DNA of 41,328 bases from Acidobacteriota bacterium (GTDB lineage: Bacteria; Acidobacteriota; Terriglobia; Bryobacterales; Bryobacteraceae). Where the stretch lies: assembly GCA_003223115.1 (NCBI GenBank), contig QHXW01000102.1, positions 1 through 41,328 of the forward strand, written 5' to 3'. A model generated the notes under the pieces. The model did no database searches and was not told the origin of the DNA. It saw nothing but the letters and a program-made list of their open reading frames with translations. Position numbers and translations under genes: made by a program. The number at the start of each line of letters is the position of its first letter. Positions within the stretch are counted from its first letter, which is position 1. Below, in pieces: positions 36,882-41,328 of the stretch.

Positions 36882-38867
36882 TCACTTCACTTCCAGGCGC
36901 CGGCTCTCCGTTGTCGAGAACAACTCTGGCTGGTACATGGGTTGCACGCGGGCCGGGTTCACCTGGAAAGTGCCGGGGTTCACGACCTTCAACAGGTAGA
37001 AATATTGCTTCGGTCCCTGGGCGAAATAGGTCTGGAAGATGGCCATGCGGTCATCGTGGAGCTCGCGGCGTGTGAACCAATATTGCCACCACGGCGGCTT
37101 GTCTCTCAGCGCATACAGATTATCGCGCTCGATGAACTCCGTGCCAGAGGGAATGGGATCTTCAATCAGCAGGTATTTCCAATCGGAGCCCGTCACGGTG
37201 AGCCTGACGGCGATCACGTCGCCCGAGGATACCGGAGCGTTGACGGGAGTGGTGTCGTACACGATCTTGTCGCCTTGTTTCGACGGAGTGAGAAGGAAAT
37301 AGTCGCGCAGAATATTGAGCGCCACACTTCCGGTCTTCTGCAGCTTCTGCTCACGCGAAAAATACTCGGCACGCGCGGAATAATACAGCTTTCCCTGCCC
37401 TGAGGTGGTAATGCGAACGGAGTTCTCGCCGGGCTGCAGTTTGGTTTCGTCGAAGATCAGGTCCGGTTCCGTGATGGCGGTAGACGGATCGAACTTGCGC
37501 GTGAGCACCGGCTGATCGTTCACGTACACGGTCGCGGTCAAGTTGGAGTTCAGCTCGTTGGTGGACTTCAGGTAATCTGTCAGCCCGTAGATCACCATGG
37601 CGGTTTGTTTCGTGGAACTCCACCAGTAGCCTTCATTGCGATGATTCATCAACCATTGCGCGGCTTTCGGCAACAGATCGCTCGTGCGCTGCTGGTGAGA
37701 CAGAAACTTGACGCCGTAGGCCGTGGCTTCGGGCGTCACGTCAGCCGAGAAATCCAGCATGGCGTCGCGCGTGGATGGCCACCAAGCCTCATTTCCCTCT
37801 TGCTTCGCACTCTCCGCGAGCGGCGGAGCGATCTCCGCTGCGCGAGCGTCCTTGGCCGTCTCGAAGGCTAGACCCATGAGCGCCAACCCATAGGAGGAGA
37901 GCTTGGAGCGCTGCTGGTAAACCTGGGACAGAGCGGCGGAGTTTGTTTGGCCCGCCAGCGCAAGAGCATACGCCATGTACGCGCGCAGATCGGCTTCCAG
38001 CTTCGAATCCTGCACGAAATGCAATTGCAGCCAGGCAGCGCCGCGAGTGATGACCTCCTGCCTGACGGCCACGCCGGGGGATCGCGCTTGCACCAGACCC
38101 GCGACCACGTATGCGGTCATGAAGGGATGACTCTCGTCGGTTTCCCACCAGCCCCAGCCGCCATCTTCATGTTGGAAGTTGTAGAGACGGTCGAGACCCG
38201 CGCGGATTTTTCCGTTGAGTGCGCCCCGGTCGAGCGACTCTTTCAATCCCAGCTCGCGCACCGTGTTCAGCACGATGATGTCCGGCAGAAAACTCGACAT
38301 GGTTTGTTCCACGCAGCCGTACGGAAAGGAGGTGAGATATTCGAGGGCGCCGAACAACGAGCCGGCAATCGATGGAGAAATGCGGAGCGATAATCGACGC
38401 GAGCCAGGTTCCACCTGCGCCGGGAAAGTCAGTGTAAACGACGCGGATCCGGTATCGGTGAGAGAGCCGCCTTTGGATTGCGCCAGCTTGACACCCGGCG
38501 GGTTCACGGGCAGTTCCAGCTCGAGCGCATCCGACTCTTCCTCGGTGAGAGCTTCGCCATGCACGGTGGCATTGCGCACGGCCTGGGCGCGAACGCGCCA
38601 GCCGACCTTGGCTTCGCCACGGCTGGGAACTTGGACCTCTTTGGTCGAGCCCTCGAGCACATCGAGCCCGGTAACTTTGAGCGCCACACGCGCCGTTTTT
38701 GCATCAGCCAGATAATTGTGGACGATCGCGGATAGAACAACTTCATCGCCCTGCACGAAGAAACGGGCACGGCCAGGCGCAGAATCAGATTTTTGCGAAC
38801 GATGGTTTTGAGGACGGAGTTGCCGACCTTGGTATCCGGCGTTATGCCGCGCGCGGTGGCGCGCCAC
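36882..38867 (-). CDS. Alpha-2-macroglobulin family protein, C-terminal fragment (after frameshift)
   Basis: Second part of a bacterial alpha-2-macroglobulin. True homology starts at about 38768 with RFFVQGDEVVLSAIVHNYL; the 30 or so residues before it in this frame are antisense-like noise. It contains the thioester motif GCVEQTMSSFLPD (Cys-Val-Glu-Gln), the alpha-alpha toroid (HEDGGWGWWETDESHPFMTA) and the receptor-like C-terminal domain (FIERDNLYALRDKPPWWQYW). These proteins trap attacking proteases covalently in the periplasm. The intact thioester argues that function was recent or persists by frameshifting. It is followed by a membrane protein gene at 36859. Confidence 0.85.
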   Translation of the reverse strand: MARHRARHNAGYQGRQLRPQNHRSQKSDSAPGRARFFVQGDEVVLSAIVHNYLADAKTARVALKVTGLDVLEGSTKEVQVPSRGEAKVGWRVRAQAVRNATVHGEALTEEESDALELELPVNPPGVKLAQSKGGSLTDTGSASFTLTFPAQVEPGSRRLSLRISPSIAGSLFGALEYLTSFPYGCVEQTMSSFLPDIIVLNTVRELGLKESLDRGALNGKIRAGLDRLYNFQHEDGGWGWWETDESHPFMTAYVVAGLVQARSPGVAVRQEVITRGAAWLQLHFVQDSKLEADLRAYMAYALALAGQTNSAALSQVYQQRSKLSSYGLALMGLAFETAKDARAAEIAPPLAESAKQEGNEAWWPSTRDAMLDFSADVTPEATAYGVKFLSHQQRTSDLLPKAAQWLMNHRNEGYWWSSTKQTAMVIYGLTDYLKSTNELNSNLTATVYVNDQPVLTRKFDPSTAITEPDLIFDETKLQPGENSVRITTSGQGKLYYSARAEYFSREQKLQKTGSVALNILRDYFLLTPSKQGDKIVYDTTPVNAPVSSGDVIAVRLTVTGSDWKYLLIEDPIPSGTEFIERDNLYALRDKPPWWQYWFTRRELHDDRMAIFQTYFAQGPKQYFYLLKVVNPGTFQVNPARVQPMYQPELFSTTESRRLEVK

Positions 38868-41328
38868 GTGGTGAGCGAATCAGGAAACGGCACCTTGGCT
38901 TGCGCGTGGCCCGAGGCGTCGGTGATGATGTCGGCGGCCCAGAATGCCGTGTCGGGAAATGCCTTGCGCACTTTCGGTTGTACCAACCGCTCCGGTTTGA
39001 GCTGGGCCAACCGCGATGGCGGCCGCAACTCAGCCAGACGCATACGGCGCTTTCCAGCTTCACCACTGAAGTAATAATTGAGCGAGCTTTCGGTGAATAC
39101 GCTGTTCCACTCGCGCCCGAAAAAGAAATTGATCATCTCGGGCATGCTGTCGCGGCGAATGGCATAGATGGCCTCGTCTATGACGCCCAGGCTCAAGTCC
39201 ACACGCGACGCCGGCTTGCCGTCGGGGCCTGTCACGTCAATGTTGTACGTTGCGGTCTCCCCAGGCAGATATTGCGGCTTACCGGTGGCCAGTTTGACGT
39301 TCAACTTGTGCTCTTCGGGAGGAACTTTGATGAGTTTTGAGTTGAGATACAGGTCGCCCGAGCGGATAAACTGTGCGGTAACGAAGATGCCGGGCTCATC
39401 GTTCAAAGAAATCGGAACTTCATAAACCGCGGTGGAATCCTTCGAGCGAATGAGCTGATGCGTGCGCAGATCGCGGCCTTCGATGGACAAGAGCACAGGG
39501 GTACCGGGCTTACCTGTAATGATCAGGAGTTTGGCCACATCGCCGGGGCGATAACTCTTCTTGTCCGGAATGATCTGGATCGTTTTGCGTCCTTGATCGT
39601 AGAAGAATTCGGACTCCCGCATGCCGGAAACCCACAAATACGTAGATTGCTCAACGTCGCGGCCTTCGGGGGTTCGCGCGGTCACGCGAACTTGGTAGGA
39701 CCCGCCCTGGCGTGGAATCATCAGCTCGGCGGGAGCGGAACCATCGGCGCCGGTTTTCACGTCGGTCGAGGCCTTCACGTCGGATGTCGAGCGATTCCGC
39801 CAGTCCCAGGTCAGCAGCTCGACATGCGCGGGAGTCTCGATGGGCTTGTTGTCGTAATCGCGGGCCTCTACCGTGAAGGTTGCCTTGGTCGCCGGTTCAT
39901 AAAAATAGCGGTCCGGCCGGATGTTCACCAGGAAACTGCCATGGGTTGCGATCAGCCATCCGGTGCCCGCAATCTCGCGCTTGGCCTGGTCTGTGACCCG
40001 TGCCTCAATGCGATACCGATAGTCAACTTTGTGTTCGGATTCCGTAGTCGGAATCTTGACGCTGAGTTTGCCGTCCTGATCGAGTTGGCCGTCGGCTTCC
40101 AGCACCTGCTCGTTCTGGTCGCCGAAACGTTCGTTCCCTTCGCCTTCGCCCTGTTCCGGCTGCTCCTCATCGGGCTCATACCAGAGCGGAAACCAGTAGC
40201 GGCTGCGGTAAACGGCGTACTTGACCTTGGCGCCATTCACGGGCTCTCCAAAGTAGTAACGGGCCTCGATGACGGCGTCGACTGATTCACCCTGAAGAAC
40301 CCGCGATTTCGATGGCGTGACACGCACTTCGTATTCCGGCTTCTTGTACTCTTCAACCTCGAAGCTACCGCTCATGGTGTACTCGGCGCCGCGGGCTTCA
40401 ATGTAGTAGCTGCCCAATGAGGTGAGCGGGGCGAGAGCGAGCTCATCCTGAATGGTTCCGTTGACGCTGGTGGTCAGGGTTTTGCGATAAATTGATTTTT
40501 GCTCGGAATCCTTGATTTCAATGGATACGTTTCTGGCCGAGGGCACTTCATAACCAACCGGCGCGCGCAATCTGAAGATGCCTTTGAAATGGACCGTATG
40601 ACCGGGCCTGTAGACTGGGCGGTCGGTGTAAACGTAACCGGACCATTGCTCGCGGTCCACGCCGTAATAGAAATTGGGTACGCTGAACGCGACATCAGCG
40701 CCTCTGCGGGTCAGAACTCGTAGATTTTCCGTGCGACCGGCTGGAACCGGCAGCTCCGCGATACCGTCGGCGTTGGTCTTGATCGTATTGGTTTTGAGCG
40801 AGGGTTCGGCTTCCCGTGTGAACATGCTGACTTCGGCATCTGGAATGGGCTTTCCGGTGGAGCGATCGACAACGAAGGTCATGATGCCGCTTCGGCCGGT
40901 TTTGGTGATCATCACGATGTCGGAAACCATCAGGACGGTATAAGCCCGCAACTCACCGCGGACAGCCTCGACCAGGTACACGCCTTTTTCCCGGACACCG
41001 ATCTCGACGTTTTGAGCTTCCCAGCGTCTGGCACTGTGGACCGGCTGCACGAACGACAGCACCAGTTGCTGCGAATTGAGTACGGGGGCTTCGGCGAAAT
41101 GGGTTTCGCGGCTAACGGGTTTCGATTCACGCGGCAAAATGCTTTTGAAGTGCGCGCTGGGCGGCTCAGTGAACTGGCCTCGCAAAGCCAGGCGAACGCT
41201 GACACGCAGGCTGCGCTTCCAGGCGTGGATGCGCTCGAGCAGCGTATGCTCATGAGGAGGCCTGGGCGCACGACCTCCAAACTGGTGTGGATTGTCGAGC
41301 TGCTCGAAGAATTTGAGCGGATCGTTAA
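38504..41328 (-). CDS. Alpha-2-macroglobulin family protein, N-terminal part (5' end outside window)
   Basis: The frame is open from the right window edge, so the signal peptide is not seen. It shows macroglobulin MG domains with VYTDRPVYRPGHTVHFKG, PEYEVRVTPSKSRVLQGES and KKSYRPGDVAKLLIITG, and the A2M domain TAFWAADIITDASGHAQAKV with FPDSLTTWRATA. After RKNLILRLAVP (about 38768) the reading frame leaves the family, and 88 unrelated residues follow to the stop at 38504, while the proper continuation is one frame away. A one-base loss within GTGCCCGTTT (minus strand, about 38764-38770) explains this. In other bacteria the gene often pairs with pbpC, which is not seen here. Confidence 0.85.
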   Translation of the reverse strand, partial: NDPLKFFEQLDNPHQFGGRAPRPPHEHTLLERIHAWKRSLRVSVRLALRGQFTEPPSAHFKSILPRESKPVSRETHFAEAPVLNSQQLVLSFVQPVHSARRWEAQNVEIGVREKGVYLVEAVRGELRAYTVLMVSDIVMITKTGRSGIMTFVVDRSTGKPIPDAEVSMFTREAEPSLKTNTIKTNADGIAELPVPAGRTENLRVLTRRGADVAFSVPNFYYGVDREQWSGYVYTDRPVYRPGHTVHFKGIFRLRAPVGYEVPSARNVSIEIKDSEQKSIYRKTLTTSVNGTIQDELALAPLTSLGSYYIEARGAEYTMSGSFEVEEYKKPEYEVRVTPSKSRVLQGESVDAVIEARYYFGEPVNGAKVKYAVYRSRYWFPLWYEPDEEQPEQGEGEGNERFGDQNEQVLEADGQLDQDGKLSVKIPTTESEHKVDYRYRIEARVTDQAKREIAGTGWLIATHGSFLVNIRPDRYFYEPATKATFTVEARDYDNKPIETPAHVELLTWDWRNRSTSDVKASTDVKTGADGSAPAELMIPRQGGSYQVRVTARTPEGRDVEQSTYLWVSGMRESEFFYDQGRKTIQIIPDKKSYRPGDVAKLLIITGKPGTPVLLSIEGRDLRTHQLIRSKDSTAVYEVPISLNDEPGIFVTAQFIRSGDLYLNSKLIKVPPEEHKLNVKLATGKPQYLPGETATYNIDVTGPDGKPASRVDLSLGVIDEAIYAIRRDSMPEMINFFFGREWNSVFTESSLNYYFSGEAGKRRMRLAELRPPSRLAQLKPERLVQPKVRKAFPDTAFWAADIITDASGHAQAKVPFPDSLTTWRATARGITPDTKVGNSVLKTIVRKNLILRLAVPVSSCRAMKLFYPRSSTIIWLMQKRRVWRSKLPGSMCSRARPKRSKFPAVAKPRSAGAFAPRPCAMPPCMAKLSPRKSRMRSSWNCP

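Overview
The window is a chromosomal stretch of a GC-rich, didermic soil-type bacterium, most likely an Acidobacteriota member near the Bryobacterales/Solibacter group. The evidence is a Tat-exported Gfo/Idh oxidoreductase, DUF3500 and secreted TPR proteins, a beta-lactamase-fold/NamZ fusion, SSS symporters with a long hydrophilic insert, and a CCGCTCCCT-N4-GGTCGCGG intergenic repeat that I associate from memory with Solibacter-type genomes. The placement is inference from gene content and was not tested phylogenetically. I saw no rRNA, tRNA, CRISPR array, phage or intact mobile element.

Layout. 1-1312: an internally deleted ISAzo13-type transposase remnant between two 12-bp repeats, then an orphan molybdate-binding protein (modA). 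1346-6864 (minus): a compact block glgC-eno-gpmI followed by a Met/His-rich outer-membrane-barrel-like protein. 6865-7718: rpsU with a good promoter and a leader that can fold on itself, then a double zinc-ribbon protein. 7719-10888 (minus): yvcK-glmU (envelope precursor and carbon control) plus a TPR protein. 11052-13379: one 775-residue protein joining an AmiE-like serine hydrolase to a NamZ (DUF1343) muramidase. 13432-16708 (minus): a small AT-hook protein behind a promoter flanked by two matching palindromes, then an SSS symporter and an APC permease overlapping by ATGA. 16914-25831: secreted TPR protein, small exported protein, FmdB-type zinc ribbon with a Cys-to-His change, a single-pass membrane protein, Gfo/Idh oxidoreductase, an orphan polysaccharide-export ABC permease, an M23 peptidase, DUF3500 protein and a TolB-like propeller.

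26.1-28.2 kb is a decay zone holding two broken regulatory genes: an HD-GYP protein on the minus strand with several indels, and a sigma-54 activator on the plus strand with two in-frame stops, a frameshift and a damaged GAFTGA loop. After it come a MATE exporter, an ABC-2 exporter pair, two copies of the intergenic repeat, and a 45-residue membrane protein coupled by ATGA to a second SSS symporter.

33.8-41.3 kb is an envelope block: a minimal penicillin-binding transpeptidase coupled by TTGA to a SpoIID protein that carries a C-terminal gluzincin-type metallopeptidase domain; these converge on a membrane protein and a bacterial alpha-2-macroglobulin gene that runs off the right edge and is split by a one-base frameshift. 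The points I rate most unusual are the amidase/NamZ fusion, the transpeptidase/SpoIID-metallopeptidase pair, the 45-residue protein tied to the symporter, and the palindrome-flanked promoter of the AT-hook gene.
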